A stretch of 64,000 bases of DNA from contig CAKKNE010000004.1 of NCBI GenBank assembly GCA_918797485.1, positions 3,410,001-3,474,000 on the forward strand. The letters are read 5' to 3'. Source of the DNA: Pelagomonas calceolata (lineage: Eukaryota; Sar; Pelagophyceae; Pelagomonadales; Pelagomonadaceae). A program made the position numbers and the translations under genes. The notes below the pieces were generated by a model that ran no database searches, was not told the origin of the DNA, and was given only the letters and a program-made list of their open reading frames with translations. Shown one piece after another: positions 8,245-17,424 of the stretch (the first letter of the stretch is position 1; each line of letters starts with the position of its first letter).

Positions 8245-9429
8245 TTATCTAGAGACCGCGGGCGACGCGCACGGCTCCAGGCACGTCACGAAGCGCCGGA
8301 ACCGCTTCGACAATAAGTGGTCGTCGGCCTTGTCGAGCCAGCGCAGCATGAAGTTGTAGACCTTGGCCGAGCCCGCGTTGTTCTGTTCGTAGAGCCCGAG
8401 CTTCGCCTTAGTTAAATCAAGAGACTTGGCCCCGAAGCGGTAGTGCGAGAAGCCGTAGGCTTTCAGACCCCGCGGGAGGGCCTCCTCGCCCTCGACGTAG
8501 TGCGACGACGCGTACTGAGTTGATTTCCCCATGAACGAAGTCGGCACGAGGATCCACTTCCGCGGCTGGCCCTTGAGCATTTCTAAAGTCGCGAGGCAGC
8601 GCCGCGGGAACTGGCGCCATAAAGGCTCATTAGTAATAGAGTTCAAGCGCCAGGTCTCGGCGATGCGGTCGACCATGGAGCCGAGCACGAAGCCGTCGCC
8701 CGTCACGAGGGCCGCATCAATAAGTGGTGTTGGAACGTCGAAGAACTCGTCGAGGTCGGGATACATGAGGTACTTGTTCTTCGGCAGCGTCTTCAGGTAA
8801 GCGTTGACCGCCTCTCTTTTTAAATCTGACGTGTACGTAGATGCTTCTCTCAAATTATCGGGGTGTACGACTTCATCGAGGATGGGCTTCACGTCCTTCA
8901 GTGAAGGCGACACGATAATGAGAGAGCGGCCGGGCTCCTTGAAGCGGATGCCCCGCGCCGCGTAGAAGGCCAGGAAGTGTTTCAGCAACTCGGGATTGCG
9001 GCTCGTCACGTAGGCGAAGAAGTAGAGCTTGCTCGTGAGTGTTTTGTTGAAACGCTGCGGCGCTCCACAATTCCCGTCCTTCGTAAACACAAGCGTCGCG
9101 TTGAGGTCGTGCTTCTGCTTCGTGGGCGTGAGGTGTTGCGCCCCGCGCCATCGACGCGATGCTGCCTCCGCAGCTGCGTCTGCTCGTTTCGACTTGGCCG
9201 GCGCGGCCGGCGCCTTCACCTCCTTGCGGCAGTGGCGGTCGCTGCCCACCGTGACGCAGCCGGGCAGCTGCACCGGATATTTCTTTCGCTGGTTTTTCCG
9301 CATTAACGCCTGCTGGCGCTCGGCGTCGAGGTACGTGCCGTCTTGGAGCAAATTGTCCGCCTGGTATTTGGCATGTTTAATGCCGTTCGCCGCGGCGCGC
9401 GGCAGCAGTAACAAGTATAATAGGTTCAT
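8245..9429 (-). CDS. Secretory glycosyltransferase (GT-A, DxD) with an exonised introner fragment
   Basis: A 394-residue protein with an N-terminal signal peptide (MNLLYLLLLPRAAA). The catalytic part begins near residue 133 (SKLYFFAYVTSRNPELLKHF) and has the DLDEFF motif at 225-230, the metal/nucleotide-sugar binding DxD of GT2/GT92-type transferases that act on surface or secreted glycans. The ending is Cys-rich (TCLEPCASPAVSR). Residues about 82-98 (ADAAAEAASRRWRGAQ) are encoded by 9138-9186, which is almost identical to the core of the introner in the 19248-20773 gene; the frame stays open there. Either this piece is translated or it is an unrecognised intron. Donor sugar and acceptor are unknown. 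Confidence 0.75.
   Translation of the reverse strand: MNLLYLLLLPRAAANGIKHAKYQADNLLQDGTYLDAERQQALMRKNQRKKYPVQLPGCVTVGSDRHCRKEVKAPAAPAKSKRADAAAEAASRRWRGAQHLTPTKQKHDLNATLVFTKDGNCGAPQRFNKTLTSKLYFFAYVTSRNPELLKHFLAFYAARGIRFKEPGRSLIIVSPSLKDVKPILDEVVHPDNLREASTYTSDLKREAVNAYLKTLPKNKYLMYPDLDEFFDVPTPLIDAALVTGDGFVLGSMVDRIAETWRLNSITNEPLWRQFPRRCLATLEMLKGQPRKWILVPTSFMGKSTQYASSHYVEGEEALPRGLKAYGFSHYRFGAKSLDLTKAKLGLYEQNNAGSAKVYNFMLRWLDKADDHLLSKRFRRFVTCLEPCASPAVSR
9138..9186 (-). repeat. Introner core fragment inside a coding exon
   Basis: This 49-bp segment matches 20147-20195 (inside an introner-type intron) at all but about four positions, including GCCATCGACGCGATG and AGCTGCGTCTGCTCG. Here it lacks the terminal repeats and is in-frame in the glycosyltransferase gene. 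The differences fall where the intron copy would give stop-prone or less coding-like triplets. Confidence 0.7.
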
Positions 9430-9781
9430 GGCATCGTGCTAAGGGCTGCCCATGAACCCCTTGGATGCCTTCGAGGCCTTTGCGCCGCGAGAGCTGCCCG
9501 CATTTTTCACGCAGAGCCCGCACGTAATTTGAATCTTTTGGCGCCCGCAGAGTATGAGTGCTCACGTTCATCACCGACCCTGGCGCACGCGTGGGGGCTG
9601 CTTTTTCTCGTCGTCGTTTCGGCCTAAAAAAAGTGGCTCGTGCCAGGTGTGAGAATGACAGCCAAAAAACAGGCATAACGCGCGTGCACCATGGGAACGC
9701 GCAGCGACGCGGCCCGCAGCCGTCGCCGGGCAGCCCATCAATAGCCTAGATCGATGCGCCGCGGCGCGCGGGCATAGGAAG
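9430..9781. other. Divergent intergenic region, no specific element seen
   Basis: 352 bp between the starts of the glycosyltransferase (minus) and the TBL-type protein (plus). It contains no CTAG palindrome, no long repeat and no credible ORF. It presumably holds both promoters. Confidence 0.4.
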
Positions 9782-10939
9782 ATGCAACTAAAGGTGCTGC
9801 TGCTGCTGCCCTATACTATAAAGGCGGCCTGCGACCTCACGAGAGGCAAGTGGGTGCGCGACGACGACTACCGTAACCAAGCAATACAGCACTACAAGCA
9901 GTGCTCGCCCAAGCTAGCGATCCGGCCCAGCAGCCGCCAGTGCGGCAATTCGCATCTAGCCTGGCGCTGGCAGCCCGACCGATGCAAACTGCCGCCCCTC
10001 GAAGTGCGGTGGTTCCAGCACTTCACTTCTAAAAATGTTTTAAGTTTCGTCGGGGATTCGCTGGCCGGAGACCAATTCACGTCGATGGACTGTTTGTTGT
10101 CTGCGCGAGAAGCTTTTTTTTGGAAGCGCGAGTACCACAAGCTCCCATTCTTGGTGGACGAGGACTACTACCCGGCGTCTTCCATAAAAACGGCCTTCCT
10201 GAAAAGTAGGAAGGACGAGGCCGCGTTATGTATGCGATCTTATAGACGACGCCAGATCACGGCCAATTGCACGATAGATGCGGTGATCGTGCATCTGCGG
10301 AACGCGCAGCGCATTTCCACTTATGCTAGATCGTTTCGACGAGTTTTAGTTTTGAACGCGGGCCACCACTTCGGGCACGAAAAACTAAATGTGTGGTTCA
10401 ACTACAGTAAGGGGCCGAGTCGCTGGTCCGATTTGGTGGAAGCGGACAAGTCCGCGCCGAAAGACGACGAGCGGCACCCTTCAAAAGCGTGGGAGGTGGC
10501 TCTATCTACGGTACTGCAAGCCACGCAGTCGCCGAAGTGGAATAGCTTCACCGTCCTCCAGACGGTCTCGCCGACGCACTACACGAGTGGCGGCTGGCGC
10601 GACGGGGGTTCGTGTGGCGCGACGGAGCCCGCGACGTCCGCCGGCGAGTCGTACCGAAAGGAGTTCGACGCGCAGCGGAGGGCCGCCGACGCCTTCATGC
10701 GCAAAACCACAAACGCGGCGAAGCACGTGCGCGTGCTCGACGTCTTCAACGTGTCGGCGCTAAGACCGGACGCGCACCCGGGTAGGTACGGGGAGCTGCG
10801 GCCGGGCGTGCGCGACTGCAGCCATTGGTGCCTGCCCGGCGTGCCCGACGTCTGGAACCAGTTCCTCCAGCACACGCTGCGCTGCCGCGCGTGCGCGAAC
10901 GGCGGCAAGTGCCGGCCGGCCTACGTCCAGGACTGCTAA
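9782..10939 (+). CDS. TBL/PC-esterase family polysaccharide O-acetyltransferase
   Basis: A 385-residue secretory protein of the trichome-birefringence-like/PMR5 family. After a hydrophobic N-terminus (MQLKVLLLLPYTIKAACDL) comes a Cys-rich PMR5N-like segment (RQCGNSHLAWRWQPDRC). The catalytic Ser is in GDSLAGDQ at 91-98 and the paired D/H motif is in DCSHWCLPGVPDVWNQ with Asp344 and His347. Plant members acetylate cell-wall polysaccharides in the Golgi; an equivalent glycan target here is inferred. The C-terminal cluster RCRACANGGKC adds cysteines. It is followed by a hairpin repeat (10948-11034) a few bases after its stop. Confidence 0.85.
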   Translation: MQLKVLLLLPYTIKAACDLTRGKWVRDDDYRNQAIQHYKQCSPKLAIRPSSRQCGNSHLAWRWQPDRCKLPPLEVRWFQHFTSKNVLSFVGDSLAGDQFTSMDCLLSAREAFFWKREYHKLPFLVDEDYYPASSIKTAFLKSRKDEAALCMRSYRRRQITANCTIDAVIVHLRNAQRISTYARSFRRVLVLNAGHHFGHEKLNVWFNYSKGPSRWSDLVEADKSAPKDDERHPSKAWEVALSTVLQATQSPKWNSFTVLQTVSPTHYTSGGWRDGGSCGATEPATSAGESYRKEFDAQRRAADAFMRKTTNAAKHVRVLDVFNVSALRPDAHPGRYGELRPGVRDCSHWCLPGVPDVWNQFLQHTLRCRACANGGKCRPAYVQDC

Positions 10940-10947
10940 TTCGATGA

Positions 10948-11034
10948 TTGCTTTGCTTAGAGCTCCCGTCCCGCCCCCCGCCCTCATGCGCCGTCGCCCC
11001 GAGTGTTAGCTCGGAGGCGACGACTCGCGCTTCG
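10948..11034 (+). repeat. 3-prime-flanking hairpin repeat, copy 1
   Basis: Begins TTGCTTTGCTTAGAGCT and ends with a hairpin at 10993-11021: stem GTCGCC-CCGAG, loop TGTTAG, stem CTCGG-A-GGCGAC. Two further copies lie at 51474-51560 and 51638-51750, in each case right after a gene's 3-prime end. A processing or termination element, or a small mobile repeat, are both possible. Confidence 0.6.
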
Positions 11035-11245
11035 TTGCGGTAATTCGCGCGTCGCTCGATTCGAGTGTACTTCGATTCGCGCGCGACCGATTGATACCCG
11101 TCATGCTATTGTACAACCGATACGAGGCTGAGGCTGAGGCTACGTCGCAGGGTTCCCCGTACCCCTCCCGCTCCCCCCGGGCCCACCCGTCCGGCTGGAC
11201 TAGGACGCAAGGGCTGAGTCACAAGGGACTCGCACGCCCCACGAA

Positions 11246-11267
11246 GCTAGTGTGTCGATACACTAGG
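11246..11267. promoter_or_regulatory. CTAG palindromic promoter element, copy 4 (variant)
   Basis: CTAG, TGTGTCGATACA, CTAGG. This variant is a near-perfect palindrome with a 12-nt spacer and shares its TGTGTCGATAC core with the copy at 48858. It is upstream of the 11514 gene. Confidence 0.5.
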
Positions 11268-11513
11268 ACTCGTCTATGAAAATTTCAGCACACGCGTCAT
11301 ATCAACGCACCCAGCCTATTTTTGGGAAGCATAGCTGCATCATAATGTATTGACCCAAGCCGAGAGCATCACACGCACGGCTGGCACCAATGCTGCCCCT
11401 ACAGCCACACTGGATGGGCAGCTAGACGGCAGTCTACGCAAGCTCTCCACAAGCCTCGTCCAGACGCCATCGAAGCGACTGCCCCCGACGGCGTACGCGG
11501 CTGCCCCTTCGGC

Positions 11514-12491
11514 ATGCGGCGCGCGGCGCTCGCGCTCGCGGCGGCCGCCTGCGCGTTAGGCGCGAAGCAGCCTGAAGCAGCCACGCGCGAAGCAGGGCAC
11601 GGCAAGCCGCGCAAAAAGTACGGCAAGCCCTACCCCGAGACGAAGGCCGCCTGCGGCGTCGTCATGTTCGGCACCGGCGACGATTATATACAATACTCGG
11701 CGCGCAACGCGCAGCGCATCGCGGCCCTCGCGCCGGGTAAAAACTGGTGCGCCGCCCAGCCGGATTTAGATAGGGTCCTGGTCGTGTACTTCCACGACAA
11801 TAAAAAAGCGGACACGTTGGTGCGAAAGGGCCTGGGCGGCGCGGCGCCGCGCTTCGAGCTGTTTTATCTGGGCACCCGCGCCAAGCCGCGCATGGCCAAG
11901 TTCGAGGCGCTGCCGGGTACCAAACGGTGGGCGCGGGACTACAAGTGGCTCCGGCCGCAGTATTATAAGAGGAGCCCCTTCCGGACGACGCTGAACATGG
12001 ACGGCGACGCCGTGCCCTGCGGCGCGCGCCTCGTCGAGGCCTTCCGGGCCTTTGCGGAGTCAAAGGCCGCCGTCGCGGGCCTCTGGCACGTCGGGGCGTC
12101 GTACTCGGGCCTCAACACGGGGTTCATGGCGTGGGACAAAGAGAAAGCGGACCCACTCCTCGCGGCCTGGGCGGACGACATGCGACGCGCCATCCTGGCG
12201 AATCGGACCATCAGACACGACCAGCCGTCGCTCGCCGCGGCGCTGAACGCGACGAGCGGCGTTAAGGTTCTACGCTTCTCGGAGGCGAACGTCTGCCGCG
12301 TCTGCCGCGCGGATAAAGAGGGGCATTGCGCGTCGACGTGCGCGGCGGACAGCTGCTGGGTCGACCACCGCGACTGGGGCCCGAATTACAACAAGGCGGG
12401 CATCGACGGCATCGCCAAGGTCGACGGCGGCACCAAGGTGTCGAAGTGGAAACTTACCCCGGCTCCCGCGGAGCATGAAGCGCCCGGCTAA
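11514..12491 (+). CDS. Secreted GT-A-like glycosyltransferase, family not identified
   Basis: A 325-residue protein with a clear signal peptide (MRRAALALAAAACALGAKQ). Residues 47-60 (CGVVMFGTGDDYIQYS) are a typical nucleotide-sugar transferase start, and NMDGDAVPCG at 161-170 carries a DxD-type metal site. The later part has GLNTGFMAWD and HDQPSLAAAL, a pattern seen in transferases that place an acceptor-contacting Asp before a helix, and a Cys-rich segment (CRVCRADKEGHCASTCAADSC). Golgi location is expected. The nearest family may be the nucleotide-diphospho-sugar transferases; the donor is unknown. It lies next to the TBL-type acetyltransferase on the same strand, consistent with a shared glycan role. 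Confidence 0.7.
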   Translation: MRRAALALAAAACALGAKQPEAATREAGHGKPRKKYGKPYPETKAACGVVMFGTGDDYIQYSARNAQRIAALAPGKNWCAAQPDLDRVLVVYFHDNKKADTLVRKGLGGAAPRFELFYLGTRAKPRMAKFEALPGTKRWARDYKWLRPQYYKRSPFRTTLNMDGDAVPCGARLVEAFRAFAESKAAVAGLWHVGASYSGLNTGFMAWDKEKADPLLAAWADDMRRAILANRTIRHDQPSLAAALNATSGVKVLRFSEANVCRVCRADKEGHCASTCAADSCWVDHRDWGPNYNKAGIDGIAKVDGGTKVSKWKLTPAPAEHEAPG

Positions 12492-12809
12492 CCGTAACTG
12501 TGTATATTCTTCCTCCTCGTCGTCGAAGTCGTCCGTTCTCGTGTGTCTAGCGAGTTCTCCCCACCGCGCGGCTGGGCTCATGCGAAAATTTCCCTTGTGT
12601 TTGGGCGCACGGACGTCTCCGCATTCCTCGCAGACAGATCAGCACAAGACTGCTGCCCGGAGTTTGACTTCACCCAAATCGGACGGGTGCCTGACAATTT
12701 TGGCCGTCCGTCGCGCGTAGCGCAGCCAAAATGATGGTAGTGAGCACTCAAATTAGGCCGCATCGGGCTGCGTGAAAGCCAGGTCACCTGCCGAGGGCCA
12801 GGGGCAGCC
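12492..12809. other. Intergenic region, nothing specific seen
   Basis: 318 bp between two plus-strand genes. I see no CTAG element and no long repeat. A CCAAAAT/ATTTTGG inverted pair near 12700-12735 is the only structure noted. Confidence 0.35.
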
Positions 12810-15500
12810 ATGCGCCTGGTGCTCGTAGCCGCGCTGGTCGCCGGCCTGGTACACCTACCGGATGGGGCCGAGACGCCACCGGCACGGCGCGCGCTGGGCG
12901 TGAATGCCACGGCCACGGCCGCGCCGACGACCGCCGGGCCCACGCCCGCGCCGACGACGGCGCTGCCCACCACGGCCGCGCCGACGACCGCCGGGCCCAC
13001 GGCCGCGCCGACGACGGCGCTGCCCAGCTACGCGCCGACGACGGCGCGCCCGACGCGCCGGCCGACCTGGAGCCAGGCGCCCACGACGGCGCTACCGACC
13101 TATCAGCCGACGACGCCGCAGCCAACAACACAACAACCGTCGCCGGCACCGACCACGGCTACACCGACGACCGCTCAACCGACGACGTCGAAGCCGAGCT
13201 ACGAGCCGTCCCCAAAACCGTCGCCGGCGCCGTCGCCACAGCCGACGACGCCGCATCCAACCACCCCAGAACCGTCGCTCGCGCCGTCGTACACGAAAGC
13301 TCCGACGCTGAGCATGGAGCCGACGCTGGGCCCGACCCCCACTCCGATCATCGTCGCGTGCGCCGGCGACTCGATCACCCAGGGCGGCCACGAGGAAGAC
13401 CTGGTCGATGGGACAGCTGGACACAGCTACCCCGAGCTCCTGCAGGATTTATTAGGCCCGGGTTACCGCGTGCTGAATTTCGGCAGGAGCGGCACGTCAG
13501 TGGGCCCGGAGAAGCCCTGGCGCACGGAGGGCCACTTCGAGAGCATGATAGATGTGAAATACGATTTTGCGATCCTGACCTTTGGCGCGAACGACGCGAA
13601 GACGGACCGGTGCGAGGCCTGCTGGGGCGCCGACTGGGACAGTCATGCTGACGAATGGGCGAAGAACTATGTTGACTTGATCAGTGATCTGCGGGATTAC
13701 AATCCGACGGCCAAGTTCTTCCTTGGTATCAACACGCCCTACCTCGGCGGGTCGAGCAAGTGGGGCACGGAAGCTCTCACAGTTGTCAACGACATCCTTC
13801 CCGTTTCAAGTGCGGCGGTGGCATCGGTCATCGGCGCGCGGGGCACCGTCGACTTCCGGAGCGGTTTTGTATTGGAAGACGGCACGTTCGACGCGACTTT
13901 GTATGACGACAAGATCCACCCTAATAATGCCGGTTATGCTAAGATGGCCGCCGCCGCTTACACAGCTCTCTTAAACCCAAATATGTTGGACGTGCCGGCG
14001 CCGTCGCGCGCGCCGACGTACGCGCCGACGTACACGCCGTCGCCCGGGCCCACGGTAACCATGGTGCCTACTACATCGAAACCATCTTCTGCACCGACAA
14101 CTGCTAAACCGTCGCCAGCGCCTTCTATGACTTTTGCGCCGACGGTCGCGCCCTCCGTCTCGGCGCGGCCTTCCTTGAGTCCCTCCGCGGAGCCGTCGTC
14201 GTCGCCGACGACCGCGCGGCCCTCGGCGTCGACGCCCGAGCCCACGGTGCAACCGTCCACGGCGACACCGACGACCGCTCAACCGACGACGTCGAAGCCG
14301 TCGTCGTCGTTTGCGCCGACGGTCTCATTATCTACTCCACGACCGACCCTCTCCGTGACCGCGGGCGTCGTGACCATGACACAGACGGTCTCTGGTATTG
14401 CGGTCGAGGACGCCCTAGTCCACCAATCGATCTTCGCATCCACAATGGCGACGATGGCTGGCGTCGCGCCGGAGCGGGTGACGGTCACCATCTCCACAGA
14501 TACGCGCCGGCGCCTGACGGACACGCTGACCATACGATACGCCGTCGCCACACCAACTCTAAGTGCCGCCGAGGCGCTCGCCCGAGACATGGCGGCCCTC
14601 GCGCCGGCGGACTTCGACGCGGCGCTGCGGCAGGAAGCGGCTAACGCGGGCGCGGCGGACGCCTTCGCCGCCGTCTCCACCACATCCCTCTCCGCGCCGG
14701 AGGCCGCGCCGGCGGCGCCCGAGAGCGAGCCGTCGCAGAAAGGCGGCAACGACGCGGTCGACGGCGCGAGCGCGGCCGTCCTCGGCCCCGTGATCGCCGG
14801 CGCTTTTCTGGTAGCGGTCCTTGGTCTCGGGCTGGTCCTGCGGCGGCGCCGGCGGAAGCTGTCCAAGGACGTCGCCGAGGCGATCGACGTCGACGTTGAC
14901 AAGGACGTCGAGGAGCCGCCGCGCATTGTTTTTCATGAGCCGCCGCCGCCACCGCCGCCTCCGCCGCCCCTGCCTCCCCAGACGCCCGGCGCGGGGTCGC
15001 CCGCGGGCCTCGTCGAACTGGACGGCCTCGCGCCGCCGCCGCCGCCGCCGCCGCCCCCGGAGGACCTGCCGCAGAGCCCGAAGGTGACGCCGAGCTTCTG
15101 GGCGCGGACCATGACCACGGTCCGCAACCTGCGCTCGGGCAGCCAGGACGACGACGACGCGGCGCCGTCGCCCGTGAAACAGGTCGAAACCGTGACGCCG
15201 GCGCCCGGCGCCTCGCCGCCCGCCCGCGACGCGTCGACGAACTCGGTCGGCGCGGGCGAGCGGCTGCGCCTCGCGATCGCCGGCTGGCGCGGCCCGCCGC
15301 CGCCGTCGCCGTCGGACCGGGCCTCGTTCGACGAGGAGCTGCGCCAGTTCGACGACGACTTCAAGGAGGAGGCCGTCGCGGACTTATTTGAAGCGCACCT
15401 CGCCGACACGCCCGTCGCGACGCGGCCGCCCGTCGACGTCGTCGACGTGTCCCCCGTCGGCGAGGAGGAGGACCGCGACGTGCCGGCGCAATTAGAATAA
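12810..15500 (+). CDS. Stalked, membrane-anchored SGNH hydrolase
   Basis: An 896-residue type I membrane protein. A signal peptide (MRLVLVAALVAGLVHLPDGA) is followed by a Pro/Thr stalk of APTTAxPT-type repeats (about 35-170), likely heavily O-glycosylated. An SGNH/GDSL hydrolase domain spans about 178-390: GDSITQGG near 184, GAND in the middle block and DDKIHPNNAGY with the Asp/His pair near 367-370. A second PT stalk (395-510) leads to a SEA-like region (VTMTQTVSGIAVEDAL onward) with a TDTRRRLTDTLTI stretch, then a single transmembrane helix near 656-678 followed by RRRRRK. The cytosolic tail has polyproline runs and acidic patches. The catalytic triad looks complete, suggesting an extracellular esterase held away from the membrane. 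Pro/Thr codons vary little, so the stalks probably expand by slippage. Confidence 0.85.
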   Translation: MRLVLVAALVAGLVHLPDGAETPPARRALGVNATATAAPTTAGPTPAPTTALPTTAAPTTAGPTAAPTTALPSYAPTTARPTRRPTWSQAPTTALPTYQPTTPQPTTQQPSPAPTTATPTTAQPTTSKPSYEPSPKPSPAPSPQPTTPHPTTPEPSLAPSYTKAPTLSMEPTLGPTPTPIIVACAGDSITQGGHEEDLVDGTAGHSYPELLQDLLGPGYRVLNFGRSGTSVGPEKPWRTEGHFESMIDVKYDFAILTFGANDAKTDRCEACWGADWDSHADEWAKNYVDLISDLRDYNPTAKFFLGINTPYLGGSSKWGTEALTVVNDILPVSSAAVASVIGARGTVDFRSGFVLEDGTFDATLYDDKIHPNNAGYAKMAAAAYTALLNPNMLDVPAPSRAPTYAPTYTPSPGPTVTMVPTTSKPSSAPTTAKPSPAPSMTFAPTVAPSVSARPSLSPSAEPSSSPTTARPSASTPEPTVQPSTATPTTAQPTTSKPSSSFAPTVSLSTPRPTLSVTAGVVTMTQTVSGIAVEDALVHQSIFASTMATMAGVAPERVTVTISTDTRRRLTDTLTIRYAVATPTLSAAEALARDMAALAPADFDAALRQEAANAGAADAFAAVSTTSLSAPEAAPAAPESEPSQKGGNDAVDGASAAVLGPVIAGAFLVAVLGLGLVLRRRRRKLSKDVAEAIDVDVDKDVEEPPRIVFHEPPPPPPPPPPLPPQTPGAGSPAGLVELDGLAPPPPPPPPPEDLPQSPKVTPSFWARTMTTVRNLRSGSQDDDDAAPSPVKQVETVTPAPGASPPARDASTNSVGAGERLRLAIAGWRGPPPPSPSDRASFDEELRQFDDDFKEEAVADLFEAHLADTPVATRPPVDVVDVSPVGEEEDRDVPAQLE

Positions 15501-15723
15501 AGTAACGATATGTGTTTTATTTTTTTTCTCGTTCGGCCCGCGGCCGCGCGACGGAACATGAATGGCCTTCCTCCGGAGCCCCAACCGGGTCTGAATTTCG
15601 GTGAAATACCCCGCGATCGCATTCTTACGGCCTGCGAGATTTAAATATTGCCGCCCCAACGTTCGGGCTTCAAGTTTGTGAGGTGGTTCTGCTCTGAACT
15701 AAAGAACACCGCGTAACGCCATC

Positions 15724-16767
15724 ATGCGGCGACCATCGCTGGTTCTGTTATTGTCTACTGGTAGCGCTTTGCGTCCAGCGACGCCTGCAGCAAAAATCAG
15801 CGCGCTCGGTAACGCTGCGGACAAGAAGAACACGCCCAAAGACGTCTACGTGGCACAGACGCCGAGTGGCCGGCGCGACACACAGAGGTTGAACGCCGCA
15901 GCGCTAGAAGAAGAACTCAAGACCAACACGCCGTACTGGTACGACGACCGCATCCACTCCTTCGGGAACGTGGGCTTCGGCGGCGTCTTCGCGTCCGTGT
16001 GCGCGCCGCTCGCGACGTGGGCCATCGACCAGGCGGCGTACGAGGGCCGCGACGTGCGTAGTGAGGCGTGCGCCGCGGCGGCCGCCTCCATCAAAGATAG
16101 ACGGTCACGGGCGGCGACAGCGTGCGCGGCCGCGTTCGACGTGAAAAACGTCGTCGACCTCGGCTGCGGCAGCGGCGCGTCGACGCGGTGCCTGCGGGCG
16201 GCCTTCCCGGGCGCGACCGTCACGGCCGTCGACACGAGCGTCCACTTCCTCAACGTGGCGCGGGCCCTCACGAACACGCTGCAGAGGCGCGTGGACTTCC
16301 GGCTCGTCAACGGCGAGGAGACGGGCCTCGAGGCGTCGAGCCAGGACGTCGCCGCGCTGTGCTTCGTCTTGCACGAGGCGCCGGCCGCGGGCCGCAAGGC
16401 GCTCCTCAAGGAGGCGCGACGAATCCTGAGACCAGGCGGGACGCTCATGGTCCTCGACATCGCCCAGACGTACGAGCCCTCCGACGCCATGGCGGCCGGC
16501 GAGCCCTACGTCTACGGCTACATGAAGAATATTCGAAGGGACATCGACGCGGCCGGCTTCGCGCGCGTCGAGGAAAGTTACCTCGTCGCGGACCGCGCGA
16601 CGCTCTGGTTGTGTGCCAAGGACGCGCGCGTGCCCCCGAAGAACAACATCCTGTCGCTCGGGAGCTTCACGCCCGCGGTCCCGGCGGACGCGAAGAACAA
16701 CGTCCTGTCGCTGGGCGAGTTCTCGCCGCCGTCGGTCGAGGCGGCCGAGACGGTCGCAAGGCCCTGA
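15724..16767 (+). CDS. SAM-dependent class I methyltransferase, plastid or secretory targeted
   Basis: A 347-residue protein. The N-terminus MRRPSLVLLLSTGSALRPAT looks like a signal peptide plus transit peptide. SAM-binding motif I is VVDLGCGSGAS at 143-153, motif II-like AVDTSVHFL near 175, and a post-motif LRPGGTLMVLDI block near 237-249. These fit type 11/UbiE-like methyltransferases. The last 45 residues hold an internal duplication, KNNILSLGSFTP and KNNVLSLGEFSP, of unknown role. The substrate is not evident. It follows the SGNH gene by 223 bp on the same strand. Confidence 0.8.
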   Translation: MRRPSLVLLLSTGSALRPATPAAKISALGNAADKKNTPKDVYVAQTPSGRRDTQRLNAAALEEELKTNTPYWYDDRIHSFGNVGFGGVFASVCAPLATWAIDQAAYEGRDVRSEACAAAAASIKDRRSRAATACAAAFDVKNVVDLGCGSGASTRCLRAAFPGATVTAVDTSVHFLNVARALTNTLQRRVDFRLVNGEETGLEASSQDVAALCFVLHEAPAAGRKALLKEARRILRPGGTLMVLDIAQTYEPSDAMAAGEPYVYGYMKNIRRDIDAAGFARVEESYLVADRATLWLCAKDARVPPKNNILSLGSFTPAVPADAKNNVLSLGEFSPPSVEAAETVARP

Positions 16768-17424
16768 ACATCTCTCCCCTACCACTCTCTCCCCTCTCGC
16801 GCGCCACTCTACCGGACTGGCCGTCGCTGACTACTCCCCTGTGAATGATAAGTATGTATCATTGTTCCGCACACCACTTTTCTTCTTCTTCGCCGATTCA
16901 TCGGCCGCTGCGGACCGCGTGCTAGAGTGATGCTTTTTTTTGGCTGAAACGTCCGCGGTACAGCAACTCCAAAAGTTAGGAACGCCTGGAATGGTAGCCC
17001 GGGAGCCTGCGGCGCGACGGCCTCTGCCTGTGTTCGATACGAGACCATCTCCTGCTTTGCATAGGTTCAAGGAAGACTTGTTCCACAAGGCGGCCGTCCC
17101 GCGGTGATTTTTTTGGCGCTTTTGTCGAAGCACCCCCGGCAACCGACGAGTGCAGACTGCTAGGGAAGCCTCGTATGGAGTCCGGGACGCCTGCGTTGGG
17201 ACGACCCCTGCGGCAGCACACCTGCACAGGCCTTGGGCGAAGCAGCTCTCAGTAATTGTTGCACTCGCTGGAGACCGCAGTCATAATTATACACGCTCGA
17301 GGCCGCTGCATTTTAGCAGCAGTGCCACAGAAAACCGCAAGCGCAAGAAACCGCAAGTCCGCGCGCTTAGGTAGAGCCTAATCGCCCACAGACTGCACTG
17401 CACAACAACAGCACCAGGCTAACG
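16768..17424. other. Intergenic region without recognised features
   Basis: 657 bp between two plus-strand genes. It is less GC-rich than its neighbours and contains CT-rich and poly-T runs, consistent with a 3-prime UTR followed by a promoter. No ORF with coding character on either strand and no CTAG element found. Confidence 0.4.

Larger units (their letters stand above)
10940..11513. other. Intergenic region with hairpin repeat and CTAG element
   Basis: 574 bp between two plus-strand secretory genes. It starts with the 3-prime hairpin repeat (10948-11034), has a short GAGGCT tandem near 11124-11141, and a CTAG palindrome at 11246-11267, 247 bp before the next ATG. The rest shows no coding signal. 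Confidence 0.5.
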
